A stretch of 64,000 nt of DNA, from NCBI GenBank assembly GCA_900540995.1, contig UQHO01000004.1:1-64000 (forward strand), given 5' to 3'. This DNA comes from an uncultured Collinsella sp. (GTDB lineage: Bacteria; Actinomycetota; Coriobacteriia; Coriobacteriales; Coriobacteriaceae). Of the stretch, positions 9,017 to 18,881 are shown one piece after another. The position numbers were made by a program, and so were the translations under genes. The notes under the pieces were generated by a model, which was not told the DNA's origin, did not search any database, and worked only from the letters and a program-made list of their open reading frames with translations. Each line of letters begins with the position of its first letter. The first letter of the stretch is position 1.

Positions 9017-10120
9017 TTATTGCATTTGGTACGGCGAAAGCATGGCCCGTTGCGAGCAGCTTGCGAACCAAACCGACACGAGCGCGAACATGAAGCCATT
9101 GGCAAAACCGTTGGCAAACTGCATCGCACCGCGCTTCCACCACAGCAGGCTGCGATGAAGCACGCCGTCCGAAAGCACCATGAACAGGCCCATGGTAAAC
9201 GGAATAAAGCACATCACGGCAAAGGCCGAGAACACACCCGAGATGGCCGAGAGTACCAAAAACGGCGCTACGATGCCCATCAGGTAAAAACCGGTGCGGG
9301 CCTTGCCTTCCAAGCGCTCGGCCTCAACGTGCGCACGACCGACCAGGTCGCCGCCTGAAGCGCCGTTGGTGCCGGCGTGGCCCATGTTGGGGATACGCAC
9401 CTCGTCTCCGTCGTGGGTGCCGGCGGGAAACTCGATCGTCTGCTCGGAAGTCACGCGGGTACGGCCGCTGCCACCGCAATCGGGGCACGGGTCGGCAACG
9501 ACCTTGCCGGAGCCGCCGCACTCGGGACAGACGGACTGGAACGTGCCAGCACCAAATAAAAAGGACAGGTCGACATCGATATGGCCACGACCGCCGCAGC
9601 TGGGGCAGGTGTGGGCGTGCTCCGACGAAACGGAGCCCGAACCGCCGCAGTGTCCACAGGTATCGAAGCGCGTGTAGCGCACGGTCTTGTGGGCGCCTTC
9701 CTTTGCCTCCTTGGCGTCGAGCTTAATGTCGACGACCACGTTGGCGCCGTTCTCGGGATTGTAGGCAGCCTGCCCGCGACGCTGCTGGCCCCAGGCGCCA
9801 CCAAAGGGAAAGCCGCCCTCAAAAGGATTGCCATAGCCTGCGCTGCCGGCGTAGCCGCCACCATAGGGCGAAGCCGTAGGAGCACCGGCAAAGGGATTGC
9901 CAGAACGCATGGCGTCGTAGCGCGCACGTTTTTGCTCATCCGAAAGCACGGCGTAGGCCTCGGAAACCTCTTTGAACTTTTCCTCGGCATCCGGCTCTTT
10001 GTTGACGTCCGGATGGAGCTTGCGGGCCTTTTGCTGGAAGGCTTTTTGAATATCACGCGAGGTGGCGTCCTTGGAGACACCCAGAATCTCGTAGTAATCT
10101 TTTTCGTTCATCGTCGCCAT
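9017..10120 (-). CDS. DnaJ-like protein with C-terminal membrane segments
   Basis: The 367-residue protein has a J domain (residues 5-70, HPD at 36-38), a Gly/Phe/Tyr-rich linker (75-120) and four CxxCxGxG zinc repeats (Cys 155/158, 172/175, 198/201, 212/215) within a CTD1-like region ending near [17 protein letters not shown]. The usual CTD2 and dimerisation region is absent. From residue 277 the chain has three hydrophobic segments (about 277-297, 298-318, 335-355). It is probably an Hsp40 anchored in the membrane, recruiting DnaK there; that role is inference. ATG 10120 follows AGGAGG by 9 bases. It sits directly before dnaJ, where hrcA is found in related clusters. Confidence 0.85.
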   Translation of the reverse strand: MATMNEKDYYEILGVSKDATSRDIQKAFQQKARKLHPDVNKEPDAEEKFKEVSEAYAVLSDEQKRARYDAMRSGNPFAGAPTASPYGGGYAGSAGYGNPFEGGFPFGGAWGQQRRGQAAYNPENGANVVVDIKLDAKEAKEGAHKTVRYTRFDTCGHCGGSGSVSSEHAHTCPSCGGRGHIDVDLSFLFGAGTFQSVCPECGGSGKVVADPCPDCGGSGRTRVTSEQTIEFPAGTHDGDEVRIPNMGHAGTNGASGGDLVGRAHVEAERLEGKARTGFYLMGIVAPFLVLSAISGVFSAFAVMCFIPFTMGLFMVLSDGVLHRSLLWWKRGAMQFANGFANGFMFALVSVWFASCSQRAMLSPYQMQ

Positions 10121-10178
10121 GCGCGGCAACCTCCTGCTCACAGCAGCGTATATATTTCGGTAATTCTACCCGAGCGGC

Positions 10179-11411
10179 CTAAGCTAGATCCCAAAACAGC
10201 TCGAACAGAACATTTCCATCGAGCCAGCCCAGGTGTGTCGGCGCTAAACGAGCTCGAACATGGCCCGCGACGACATCTGCCGAAGTAAAGGGTCCCTCAT
10301 GGACCCCGAGCGTCTCGGGCACCCAAGTGGCAAGACCCAATTCGAGTGCGCGATCGCAAGCGGCTGCCAGCTCACACGCTGGGATGACGCAAGCTGCACG
10401 AACCAACAGGTCGGACGCGACACCACGCGTCATGCGACAAGCGAGCATCAGGTCTTCAGCCGCAGCCTCGCGCTGCGACAGATATTCGGTCTCGAACGCC
10501 ATCGCGTCATCGTCACGTTGCACCAGACGCACGCGGTACGCATCGCCTCGAGAAGACACGCCGGGGAACAAACCTGCAAGACGGTCGAAATCCTCGGCGT
10601 CGAGCATGCCCGCGGCAGAACGACCCAGGCCCAGATAGCCCCGTCCGGTCCAGTAGGCAATGTTATGGGCGCACTCATGGCCGTCGAGCGCGTAGCTCGC
10701 CACCTCATACGGGTGATAGCCGGCGGCACCCAAGAGCTCGCGTGCCAAGTCCATGCACGAAGCCTGAAAATCCTCGTCGGGCTCGAGCGACTCGTCGCGG
10801 CGCGCCATGCGATAAAGGGGCGTCCCCTCCTCAAGCGTGAGCGGGTAGACCGACACATGATGCGGGGCCGCCGCCAGCACGCCATCGAGCGTGCGCTTCC
10901 AACTCGCTGCGGTCTGCCCGGGAAGTCCGCACATAAGGTCGCACGACACATCAAGCCCAGCGTTCTTGACCGTCGCGATGGCGGCGAGCGCCCGATCGGC
11001 ATCGTGAATACGACCGATGGCAGTAAGTTCGGCGTTATCGAGCGTTTGCACGCCCAGAGAGACGCGTGTGACACCAACCTTGACAAGTGCAGTAGCAAGC
11101 TCGGCGGTCAGCGACTCGGGATTGGCCTCGCAGGTAAACTCAACGGGGGCACACCACGCACGAATACGCCGCGCCAGCTCCACCAGGCGCTCCCCCGCCA
11201 GCGACGGCGTACCGCCACCAACATAGACGGTGCGGATCTGGTCAAGGGCATCAGCCTTGCCAAAAGCATCGAGACGCGCGAACAACTGCTCAAAATAGGC
11301 ATCGAGCGCAGCGCTCAGGTCGCACGGAGCAAAACTGCGCGAGTCAAAGTCGCAGTACCGGCACTTTTGGGCGCAAAACGGCACGTGCACGTACAGTGCG
11401 GTAACGGCCAC
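10179..11411 (-). CDS. hemW: Radical SAM family heme chaperone HemW
   Basis: Cytoplasmic radical SAM protein of the HemN/HemW family, thought to bind heme and deliver it to respiratory enzymes. It is not a true coproporphyrinogen dehydrogenase. The 410-residue product starts AVTALYVHVPFCAQKCRYCDF with the CxxxCxxC cluster motif, then YVGGGTPS and GVQTLDN, all family hallmarks. GTG 11411 has GGAGG upstream, 2 bases after the dus stop. The lepA-hemW-dnaJ neighbourhood is conserved in Gram-positives and supports HemW over HemN. Confidence 0.92.
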   Translation of the reverse strand: MAVTALYVHVPFCAQKCRYCDFDSRSFAPCDLSAALDAYFEQLFARLDAFGKADALDQIRTVYVGGGTPSLAGERLVELARRIRAWCAPVEFTCEANPESLTAELATALVKVGVTRVSLGVQTLDNAELTAIGRIHDADRALAAIATVKNAGLDVSCDLMCGLPGQTAASWKRTLDGVLAAAPHHVSVYPLTLEEGTPLYRMARRDESLEPDEDFQASCMDLARELLGAAGYHPYEVASYALDGHECAHNIAYWTGRGYLGLGRSAAGMLDAEDFDRLAGLFPGVSSRGDAYRVRLVQRDDDAMAFETEYLSQREAAAEDLMLACRMTRGVASDLLVRAACVIPACELAAACDRALELGLATWVPETLGVHEGPFTSADVVAGHVRARLAPTHLGWLDGNVLFELFWDLA

Positions 11412-11413
11412 CC

Positions 11414-12457
11414 TTAAGCCTCCAGAGGATGAGGGGGCACCGATTCGCCGGCGGCAAGGGCGGCCTCGCAGGCCACCACATCGCGCTCGATCTCATCGAC
11501 CAGTGCCATAAACTCCTCGTACGTGGAGCAGCGCACCACATGGGCACGCCAAGCGGCGGCATGGGGCATGCCTTTTAAGTACCAGCTTGCATACGTGCGG
11601 GCACGCGACATGAGCGGCAGGAGCTCATGTGTCAGCGTTAGGTGCTCACGCAGGGCGTCCAGGCGCTCGACCGAGCTGCGCGGCGGCACCGGTATGCCAT
11701 CGAGCGCAAGAGCGCGAGCATCACCAAAGACCCAGGGATTACCGTAGATACCGCGCGCGATAAACACCGCGCTGGCGCCCGAGTTGCGCAGATGCTCCGC
11801 GGCATCCTCGGCGGTAAACACGTCGCCCGAACCGATCACGGGAATCTCAACGGCGTCGGCAACCTCATCGACGACCGACCAATCGGCCTGGCCCGTATAG
11901 AGCTGCGTGGCGCAACGACCATGCACGGCGACTGCGGCAGCCCCTGCGCCCTCAAGCATCTGGGCAAACGTCGCGGCATTGCGGTCCTCGGCATAAAAGC
12001 CTTTGCGAATCTTGACGGTCACGGGCACGTGTGCCGCGCCCACCGTGGCCTCGACGATCTTCTCCGCCAGGTCGGGCGTGCGCATGAGCGCCGAGCCCTC
12101 GCCCTTGGTAACGACCTTGCGGGCGGGGCATGCCATATTGATATCGATAAGCGACAGGCGATCGCCAACGCGCTCCTCGACGGCGGCGACGGCACTCGCA
12201 AACTGATCGGGCTTGGAGCCAAAGAGCTGCACACAAATCTGCTGCTCCTCGTCGGCCGGCAGCACCAGGCGCCACGTTTTGTTGCTGGCATAGGCAAGGC
12301 CTGCCACGCTCACCATCTCGCTGTAGGCAAGGTTGGCACCGCGGCGGCGGCACATGATGCGGTAGGCAGGGTCGGTCACGCCCGCCATGGGAGCCATAAG
12401 GAACGGTTGCTCGGCATAGGCGCCCAGCAACCGCTCGCTGTATTCGGAAAGCGCCAT
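11414..12457 (-). CDS. dus: tRNA-dihydrouridine synthase (DusB-like)
   Basis: FMN enzyme that reduces specific uridines in the tRNA D-loop to dihydrouridine. The 347-residue TIM barrel shows FLMAPMAGVTDPAYR at the N-terminus, the catalytic-Cys region NMACPARKVVTKGEGSALMR, KIRKGF, and the FMN phosphate site VIGSGDVFTAEDAAEHL. The DusB subtype is likely from overall form, but which uridine is modified cannot be read from sequence. It lies 4 bases after lepA and 2 bases before hemW, so it belongs to the same transcript. Confidence 0.92.
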   Translation of the reverse strand: MALSEYSERLLGAYAEQPFLMAPMAGVTDPAYRIMCRRRGANLAYSEMVSVAGLAYASNKTWRLVLPADEEQQICVQLFGSKPDQFASAVAAVEERVGDRLSLIDINMACPARKVVTKGEGSALMRTPDLAEKIVEATVGAAHVPVTVKIRKGFYAEDRNAATFAQMLEGAGAAAVAVHGRCATQLYTGQADWSVVDEVADAVEIPVIGSGDVFTAEDAAEHLRNSGASAVFIARGIYGNPWVFGDARALALDGIPVPPRSSVERLDALREHLTLTHELLPLMSRARTYASWYLKGMPHAAAWRAHVVRCSTYEEFMALVDEIERDVVACEAALAAGESVPPHPLEA

Positions 12458-12461
12458 AGGC

Positions 12462-14273
12462 CTACTCGTCCACCTTGAGAATCGCCATAAAGGCCTCCTG
12501 CGGGACCTCGACCGAGCCGATGGCTTTCATGCGCTTCTTGCCCTCTTTCTGCTTCTCGAGCAGTTTGCGCTTACGCGAAATATCGCCGCCGTAGCACTTG
12601 GCAAGCACGTCCTTGCGACGCGCCTTGACGGTGGAGCGGGCAATGATCTTGTTGCCGATAGCACCCTGGATGGGCACCTCAAACAGCTGACGCGGGATGA
12701 TCTCCTTGAGCTTGTCGCACAGACCGCGGGCCAGGCCATAGGCCTTGTCCTTGTGCACGATAAACGACAGCGCGTCCACCTCATCGCCCGAAAGCAAGAT
12801 ATCGAGCTTCACAAGCTCGGAAGGACGGTACTCGTTGAACTCGTAGTCGAGCGAGGCATAGCCCTTAGTGCGGCTCTTGAGCTGGTCAAAGAAGTCCAAG
12901 ATGAGCTCGGCAAGCGGCATATCAAAGCGCATCTCGACCGATTTGCTCGTCAGGTGGATCATGTCGGTCGTAACGCCGCGGTGCTCGATGGCGAGCTGCA
13001 TGACGGCGCCCGTGTACTCAGGCGGGCAGATGATCTTTGCCTTGAGGTAGGGTTCCTCGATACGCTCGATGCGCGTGGCCTCGGGAAGGTCCTGCGGGCT
13101 GCGGACATCGACCATCTCGCCATCGGTCTTGTAGACGTGATAGTCGACCGAGGGACTCGTGGCAATGAGGTCCAAGTTGAACTCGCGCTCCAGGCGTTCC
13201 TTGACGACTTCCATGTGCAGCAGGCCCAGGAAGCCCACGCGGAAGCCAAAGCCGAGCGCGACCGAGGTCTCGGGCTCCCACACCAACGACGGGTCGTTGA
13301 CGTGCAGCTTATCGAGCGCGTCACGCAGGTTCTCGTAGTCCTTGTTATCGATCGGGAACAGGCCCGTATAGACCATGGGCTTAGCCTCGCGGTAGCCGGG
13401 AAGCGGCTCGGGGCAGGGATTCGACGCCCACGTGAGGGTATCGCCCACGCGCACGGCCTCGGGGTCCTTCAGGCCCGTGACCACGTAGCCCACCTCGCCG
13501 ACCGTCAGCGCATCGACCGGAGTCTCGGCGGGACGCTTGACGCCCACGCCGTCGACCAAGAAGTCACCCTCGGCCTGCATCATGCGCAGCGTATCGCCCT
13601 TTTTAATGGAACCGTCAAAGACGCGCACCGTGGCCACAACGCCGCGGTACTCATCGAAGTACGAATCCAGAATAAGCGCCTTGAGCGGTGCATTTGCATC
13701 GCCCTTGGGAGGCGAGATCAAAAAGACGATGGACTCCAGCAGGTCGTGGATACCCTCGCCGGTCTTGCCCGACACGCATACGGCGTCATCGGCGGGAATA
13801 GCCAGGTCGTCCTCGATCTCGGTCTTGACCTCGTCGGGGTGCGCCGAGGGCAGGTCGATCTTGTTGATGGCAGGCACGATGTCCAGGTTGGCATTCATGG
13901 CGAGTGTCGCGTTGGAGACGGTCTGCGCCTCGACGCCCTGGGTGGCGTCGACGACCAGCACCGCGCCCTCGCAGGCAGCCAGCGAACGCGAGACCTCGTA
14001 GGTAAAGTCGACGTGGCCCGGCGTATCGATCAGGTTGAACTGGTACGTCTCGCCGTCGTCGGCGTCATAGGAGACGCGGACGGCATTGGACTTGATCGTG
14101 ATGCCGCGCTCGCGCTCGATATCCATGGTGTCGAGCAGCTGCGACTCCATGTCGCGCTCGTCGACGGTATGGGTGAGCTCGAGGATGCGGTCACTGATCG
14201 TGGACTTGCCATGATCGATGTGCGCAACAATCGAGAAGTTGCGGATGTGGGAAATGTCATTTGAAGTATTCAT
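12462..14273 (-). CDS. lepA: Elongation factor 4 (LepA)
   Basis: Ribosomal translocase-like GTPase acting in 30S biogenesis and elongation under stress. The 603-residue protein has G1 [10 protein letters not shown]2/G3 region [10 protein letters not shown] and DTPGHVDF, G4 [11 protein letters not shown]-like domains, and the LepA-specific C-terminal domain ([26 protein letters not shown]). Start ATG 14273 fits the family. No Shine-Dalgarno is visible; instead TAAGAT (14286-14281) ends 7 bases before the ATG, so the message may be leaderless. It heads the lepA-dus-hemW-dnaJ run. Confidence 0.96.
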   Translation of the reverse strand: MNTSNDISHIRNFSIVAHIDHGKSTISDRILELTHTVDERDMESQLLDTMDIERERGITIKSNAVRVSYDADDGETYQFNLIDTPGHVDFTYEVSRSLAACEGAVLVVDATQGVEAQTVSNATLAMNANLDIVPAINKIDLPSAHPDEVKTEIEDDLAIPADDAVCVSGKTGEGIHDLLESIVFLISPPKGDANAPLKALILDSYFDEYRGVVATVRVFDGSIKKGDTLRMMQAEGDFLVDGVGVKRPAETPVDALTVGEVGYVVTGLKDPEAVRVGDTLTWASNPCPEPLPGYREAKPMVYTGLFPIDNKDYENLRDALDKLHVNDPSLVWEPETSVALGFGFRVGFLGLLHMEVVKERLEREFNLDLIATSPSVDYHVYKTDGEMVDVRSPQDLPEATRIERIEEPYLKAKIICPPEYTGAVMQLAIEHRGVTTDMIHLTSKSVEMRFDMPLAELILDFFDQLKSRTKGYASLDYEFNEYRPSELVKLDILLSGDEVDALSFIVHKDKAYGLARGLCDKLKEIIPRQLFEVPIQGAIGNKIIARSTVKARRKDVLAKCYGGDISRKRKLLEKQKEGKKRMKAIGSVEVPQEAFMAILKVDE

Positions 14274-14280
14274 GCGGACT

Positions 14281-14286
14281 ATCTTA
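14281..14286 (-). promoter_or_regulatory. Candidate -10 box placing lepA transcription start at its ATG
   Basis: TAAGAT on the minus strand is followed by exactly 7 bases and then the lepA start codon. The -35 region is poor. It lies just past the rpsT terminator, where a fresh promoter for lepA is needed. Confidence 0.4.
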
Positions 14287-14297
14287 CCCGAGCGGTA

Positions 14298-14334
14298 CAA
14301 AAAATGGAGCCTGTTCCATAAAACAGGCTCCATT
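14298..14334 (-). terminator. Intrinsic terminator after rpsT
   Basis: Minus-strand arms ATGGAGCCTGTT and AACAGGCTCCAT with a short loop are followed by six Ts. It lies 36 bases downstream of the rpsT stop and just upstream of lepA. Confidence 0.92.
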
Positions 14335-14369
14335 TATGCGCGTAATCTGTGTGGTGTGAAATTTACAAC

Positions 14370-14636
14370 TTAGGCGTTGATGCTGTTCACGAGCTTGGCA
14401 AGACCGGACTTGCGGTTGGAAGCCTGGTTCTTGTGGATGACATGCTTGGCGGCAGCCATGTCAAGACGCTTGGTGACGGTCTTGAGGGCAGCCTGGGCCT
14501 TCTCGGCGTCGCCCTCGGCGACGGCGGACTGGACGTGCTTGGTCAGCGTCTTGAGCTCGGACTTGACAGCCTTGTTACGCATGCGAGCTGCCTCATTGGT
14601 GCGGATACGCTTCTTCTGAGACTTGATGTTTGCCAC
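14370..14636 (-). CDS. rpsT: 30S ribosomal protein S20
   Basis: Primary 16S rRNA-binding protein of the small subunit. The 88-residue Lys/Ala-rich helical protein ([21 protein letters not shown]...) is of normal length. GTG at 14636 is taken as the start because AAAGGAA lies 8 bases upstream and homology begins at ANIKSQ. It is monocistronic, with its own extended -10 promoter upstream and a strong terminator downstream. rpsT next to holA is a recurrent arrangement. Confidence 0.95.
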   Translation of the reverse strand: MANIKSQKKRIRTNEAARMRNKAVKSELKTLTKHVQSAVAEGDAEKAQAALKTVTKRLDMAAAKHVIHKNQASNRKSGLAKLVNSINA

Positions 14637-14711
14637 TTCTGGAGTTCCTTTCGAGTTCCTTGCAAAAAATGTATGACACCTCTGAGACACGGTGAGGTCA
14701 TGCAAGCGCCT

Positions 14712-14720
14712 ACTATAGCA
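14712..14720 (-). promoter_or_regulatory. Extended -10 promoter of rpsT
   Basis: TGCTATAGT on the minus strand, 76 bases before the rpsT start codon. The TG extension plus TATAGT is a strong -10; no good -35 lies 17 bases upstream. Confidence 0.6.
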
Positions 14721-14769
14721 CGCTCCCCCTCAAAGGGATAGAACGAATTTGTCAAATAGGCAGGTATCA

Positions 14770-15732
14770 TCACGATTTTCTCAAGATGTTCGTAATCCAG
14801 AGCAAAAGCGCGGTCTCCGAATCGGCCGAACCCTTGAGCGCGAGCTCCACATCGACGGCACCCTCGAGGGCGGCGACGAGCTCAGCCATCGAAAAACGAC
14901 GTGCCCAGGTCAGGTGATTCTTAACCTGCCAGGCCTGAAGTTTGAGCGTCGCGGCGAGCTCACGGCCCTGTCCTCGGGAGTCGAGCGCCTTGGCGACGAT
15001 CAGCTCGCGTATGCGACCGCACAGCAGCGTGTAGATCCACACGTAGCTCTTGGATGGTAGCAGCTTAAAGAGCTCAAGCGAACGCCGCATATCGCGGGCC
15101 GAGACGGCGTTGAGGAAGTCCCAGGGCTGAACCTCGGCCGTACGCACGATCCAGCGCTCCACATCGGCAAGCTCAATCTGGGGCGCCTCGACCATCTGGG
15201 CGAGCTTTGCCAGGTCGTTATCGAGCATGCGCGTGTTTTCGCCCGAACGCGAGACGAGCTCCTCGGCAGCAGCCGTCGAGATGGACTTACCGTGCTGCGT
15301 CGCCATCTGCTGAACGCGGCGCGGCAGTTCCCAGCGCTTGGTACCCGAGCAATCGACGATAGCCTTCTTGTCGATCTTGGCGATTGCCTTATACAGGCGC
15401 GTATTCTTGGCAAGTGAGTCGGCGATAATGAGACAGACCGTCGTGGGGCTGGGACTTGCGAGATACTCGACGAGCGGTTCCGAGACCGCTTTGGCAAGCT
15501 TGGAGCAGCCGTCGAGGATCACCAGGCGAAACTCGCTACCCATGGGAAAGGTATTGAGCGAGCCGATGATCGACTCGATATCGGGATCTTTCGTCATGTC
15601 GCGTTCATCGAGGTTGAACTCAACCATACCCGACTTTTCCAAGCGAGCTTTCATACGCGAGACGGCGTGGTCGCGCTTGACCCCATCGGTACCGACAATC
15701 AGATATGCCGGCAGCAGACCGGTTTCGGACAT
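14770..15732 (-). CDS. holA: DNA polymerase III subunit delta
   Basis: Clamp-loader subunit that opens the beta clamp. The 320-residue product (MSETGLLPAYLIVGTDGVKRD...) shows the degenerate AAA+ fold of HolA, with the family stretches LPRRVQQMATQHGKSIS and AAEELVSRSGENTRMLDNDLAKL. The ATG at 15732 has GAGGGG 6 bases upstream. It lies downstream of comEC with a 78-base gap, the usual comEC-holA-rpsT order. Confidence 0.93.
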   Translation of the reverse strand: MSETGLLPAYLIVGTDGVKRDHAVSRMKARLEKSGMVEFNLDERDMTKDPDIESIIGSLNTFPMGSEFRLVILDGCSKLAKAVSEPLVEYLASPSPTTVCLIIADSLAKNTRLYKAIAKIDKKAIVDCSGTKRWELPRRVQQMATQHGKSISTAAAEELVSRSGENTRMLDNDLAKLAQMVEAPQIELADVERWIVRTAEVQPWDFLNAVSARDMRRSLELFKLLPSKSYVWIYTLLCGRIRELIVAKALDSRGQGRELAATLKLQAWQVKNHLTWARRFSMAELVAALEGAVDVELALKGSADSETALLLWITNILRKS

Positions 15733-15810
15733 TGCGCTCCCCTCTCGCACACTCTCGAATTCATACCGTGCCATTTTAGCCCAGGGGTCCACCGCGCGCC
15801 AACGATGTCG

Positions 15811-18114
15811 TCACGGCCGCTGGCATCGCATCGCAAAGCCCTTCGCAGTCGGCGCGACGGTAATGTCGCCGTGTTCGATGGTGCATGCGAAAACGCCGCC
15901 CGCTTCCTTAACGGCATCGATGCAGTCATCGGACGGATGGCCGTATCGATTCCCCTCGCCCGCGCTCGCGAGGGAAAGCTCGGGCTTCAGGACGTCCAGC
16001 AACTCACCATCAACTGAAACCTTAGAGCCGTGATGCCCAAGTTTAAGGACATCGATATCCCCCACCTCCTGCACGAATTCCCGTTCTTGGTCGAGCTCGG
16101 CATCACCGGTGAGGAGCATACGCAGGCCCTTGCCTTCCTGAACATATGAGAGCAGCAGGACAAGCGAGTCCTCATTTCCCTCGCCATCCACGGACTCGAA
16201 TGGCCACATCACGCGGGCGCAAAATGTGCCGATGTCGACCGTATCCCCACGGCGCACCTGCCGATACTCCACGCCAGGTCGGTTCAATACCTCGGCAGGA
16301 GCATCCTCCAGCGCATCCGCCGCCACGGCAATCGTTCCGACCGAAAACTGTTCGAGCACGGCAGGCAGACCACCCCAGTGGTCCTCATCCCAATGCGTCA
16401 CAAAGACGGCATCGATATGGTGCACGTTATTGCGAACCAACGCCGCCACCACGCGCTCGTCGAGCCCGCAGTCGACGAGCGCCACTGCGCCGCCCTGGCG
16501 AATAAGAATCGCATCGGCCTGGCCCACATCGAGCACCGTCACCGAAGGCGGAGCGAATCGATCCCAGTAGACGTACGGAATCGCAGCCAAGAGCACCAGG
16601 CATGCAAGCCCCACCGCCATAGGACGTGCACGGGGACGCGGCCACCAGACAAGCAGAACCGCCAGCAAACACGGCACTAGGTAAATCCACATGCTATCGG
16701 GCGGCACGCTCACGGATGCACCCGGCACGGCGGCAAACAGCTGCTCAAAGAACAGCGCGCAACGGGCGGCAATCATGGGCACAACGAGCGCCCAAGTCCG
16801 CAACGGCGCCAGGAGCGAAAAGGGAACCAGCACGATCGACACGGCGAGCAGTGCGCTCACCACCGGACCGAGGACCGCATTTGCCAGCGGAGCAATGAGC
16901 GAGAACGTACCGAAGGCAGGAATGGTAATGGGAAGTGTCGCCAGTTGCGAGCACAGCGTGACGGAAAGCATGCTGGCAACGCCCGACGGAACACTCAGCT
17001 CACCCAAAGCGTAGGTCGCATAGGGGCAAAAGCACAGAATGGCTAAGACGCTGGCACATGAAAGCTGAAAGCCCATCTCGAACAGAACCGTCGGCCGCAG
17101 CAACACAAAGATGGACATGGTAACGAAGAGTGCCGATGCGCCGTGCCGGCGCCGCCCCGCGCCGTTTACGACAAGCGTCGCGAACACCATGCAGCACGCG
17201 CGCACGGCAGAGGGAGACGCGCCCGTAAAAGCAGCGTAGCCCACAAGCGTTATCGCCAATATCGCCCGTTGAAGACCGCGTGAGCACCGAGTCTTTTGCA
17301 ATACACCCTCGATTACAAACCCCACGATTGCCAAATGGCTGCCCGAGACGGCGATAAGATGCGCCGTTCCCGTCACCGAAAACCAGTCGCCCGCCGGCTG
17401 GGCGCGCAGCTCGGCCGAACGACCGCAGACGACACCGGCTATGAGTGCACGCGCCGGGTCGGTCGCAGGCGCGATGGACGCAAGCAGCCCATTTCGCAGC
17501 CGAAGCAGCGGCCCCGGAGAGTCTTCATCGACCGACAAAATCCGAACGACTTTAACCTTGCGCACCTCGCCTCGGAGCACGCGCGATCGTCCATACGCAT
17601 CGTTCTCAAAACGTGAAACGCGACCGATAACACGCACGTGCGCCCCGACCTTGAGCTCGAGGTCGCACGATAGGCGAACCATTGCCAAGTTCTTACCGTC
17701 CGTGCGTGCCTCGCAGGTATAGGAATACACGTCGTCGTTTATGGATGGGTCACCCTGCACGACAAACTCAAGGCTGCTTGCCGCTCGACCGTCGAGCGCC
17801 TTCGAGGCGCTTAGCACGCCCACAGCCCACCACGCCGAGACGACCGCTCCCGCCACGAGACCGACGGACGCGGCATACAGCCACCGCTTCCAAGGGGCAA
17901 GCCGCGCACAAGATTGAGCCAGCACAACGAATACCGCCGCCGTAACGGGAATGGCCCATAGCGGCCCGACCGCCGAAGCCCGCTCCCACAGCAGCGCATC
18001 GGCGGCCACGTTGAGCACCAAGGCGCAGCTCATGCACATGCCGGCACACAGGGCCATCGTCCACGGCATCAGAGGCCGCGGAGGCATCACATGCTCGCGC
18101 TCGGTCGCACTCAT
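15811..18114 (-). CDS. comEC: ComEC/Rec2 DNA-uptake channel with metallo-beta-lactamase domain
   Basis: Polytopic membrane protein that passes single-stranded DNA into the cytoplasm during transformation. The 767-residue chain has N-terminal membrane helices, an OB-like soluble region (about 110-190), the ComEC core (FSVTGTAHLIAVSGSHLAIVGF), more helices, and a C-terminal metallo-beta-lactamase domain with THWDEDHWGG and GHHGSK. In ComEC the last domain is thought to degrade the non-transported strand. Length and architecture are complete. The ATG overlaps the comEA stop by 4 bases. Confidence 0.95.
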   Translation of the reverse strand: MSATEREHVMPPRPLMPWTMALCAGMCMSCALVLNVAADALLWERASAVGPLWAIPVTAAVFVVLAQSCARLAPWKRWLYAASVGLVAGAVVSAWWAVGVLSASKALDGRAASSLEFVVQGDPSINDDVYSYTCEARTDGKNLAMVRLSCDLELKVGAHVRVIGRVSRFENDAYGRSRVLRGEVRKVKVVRILSVDEDSPGPLLRLRNGLLASIAPATDPARALIAGVVCGRSAELRAQPAGDWFSVTGTAHLIAVSGSHLAIVGFVIEGVLQKTRCSRGLQRAILAITLVGYAAFTGASPSAVRACCMVFATLVVNGAGRRRHGASALFVTMSIFVLLRPTVLFEMGFQLSCASVLAILCFCPYATYALGELSVPSGVASMLSVTLCSQLATLPITIPAFGTFSLIAPLANAVLGPVVSALLAVSIVLVPFSLLAPLRTWALVVPMIAARCALFFEQLFAAVPGASVSVPPDSMWIYLVPCLLAVLLVWWPRPRARPMAVGLACLVLLAAIPYVYWDRFAPPSVTVLDVGQADAILIRQGGAVALVDCGLDERVVAALVRNNVHHIDAVFVTHWDEDHWGGLPAVLEQFSVGTIAVAADALEDAPAEVLNRPGVEYRQVRRGDTVDIGTFCARVMWPFESVDGEGNEDSLVLLLSYVQEGKGLRMLLTGDAELDQEREFVQEVGDIDVLKLGHHGSKVSVDGELLDVLKPELSLASAGEGNRYGHPSDDCIDAVKEAGGVFACTIEHGDITVAPTAKGFAMRCQRP

Positions 18115-18824
18115 ACGCAGATGGAATCTTTGATTTTGGCAAGCTTCTTCTCGCCGATTCCCGACACACGCATCAGATCGTCAACCGAGGCAAAAGCACC
18201 GTTCTTTGTCCGCTCATCGATAATCGACTGGGCCATGGAGGGACCGATGCCCGAGAGCGTCTGCAGCTCTGCCGCGCTTGCCGTATTGATATTTACTAGG
18301 CCTGTTACGCCACTCACGCCCGATGATGCGGAAGCCCCACCATCAACACCAGCTTCCGCAATGGACACCTGCTGCTCCCCTACCGTTGGAACGTGAATCT
18401 TCTGTCCATCGACGACCTTAGATGCCCGATTGAGCCCCGTAACGTCTGCCTCGGGCGCCAGCCCGCCGGCGGCATCAATCGCCTGAGCCACCCGCGCGCC
18501 GTCCTTGAGACGATATACACCGGGCGACACAACGGCGCCATCAACATCGACATAAACCTCTGCCGCGACAGACGCCTTAGGCGAAGAGCCTTCGGATGTC
18601 TTTCCGCTCGAGGCATCGCCGGATCCCGGCTCCACTAACGAACCCGAACCATCAGTGTGCTCAAACGACACACTGCCGGCACCGCCGCCAAGGTTCGCCA
18701 TCGCCAGTCCACTCGCCATCGCAATGACGACCAGTATCGCCATCACCACTGCCTTATGACCGAGCAGCTTGTCCGCCAAGCGGTCCATCCGTTTGACCCG
18801 TTCGTGTTGTTCGCGCTGCGCCAT
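18111..18824 (-). CDS. comEA: ComEA-type DNA-binding competence protein
   Basis: Membrane-anchored DNA receptor of the transformation machinery. The 237-residue protein has a cytoplasmic N-terminus, one membrane helix (AVVMAILVVIAMASGLAMA, about residues 25-43), a Ser/Gly-rich linker, a SLBB domain (AEVYVDVDGAVVSPGVYRLKDG), and a C-terminal helix-hairpin-helix pair (LVNINTASAAELQTLSGIG and LMRVSGIGEKKLAKI). GGGAGG lies 7 bases before ATG 18824. It is co-translated with comEC. Confidence 0.94.
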   Translation of the reverse strand: MAQREQHERVKRMDRLADKLLGHKAVVMAILVVIAMASGLAMANLGGGAGSVSFEHTDGSGSLVEPGSGDASSGKTSEGSSPKASVAAEVYVDVDGAVVSPGVYRLKDGARVAQAIDAAGGLAPEADVTGLNRASKVVDGQKIHVPTVGEQQVSIAEAGVDGGASASSGVSGVTGLVNINTASAAELQTLSGIGPSMAQSIIDERTKNGAFASVDDLMRVSGIGEKKLAKIKDSICV

Positions 18825-18881
18825 AGCAAAACCTCCCAACAACATCGTGTCAGGAAAAAAGTCCTGCAACAGCCATTCTCC

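Noticed and set aside
12753..14264. A 503-codon plus-strand frame over lepA
   Set aside because: Antisense shadow of lepA with no start signal.
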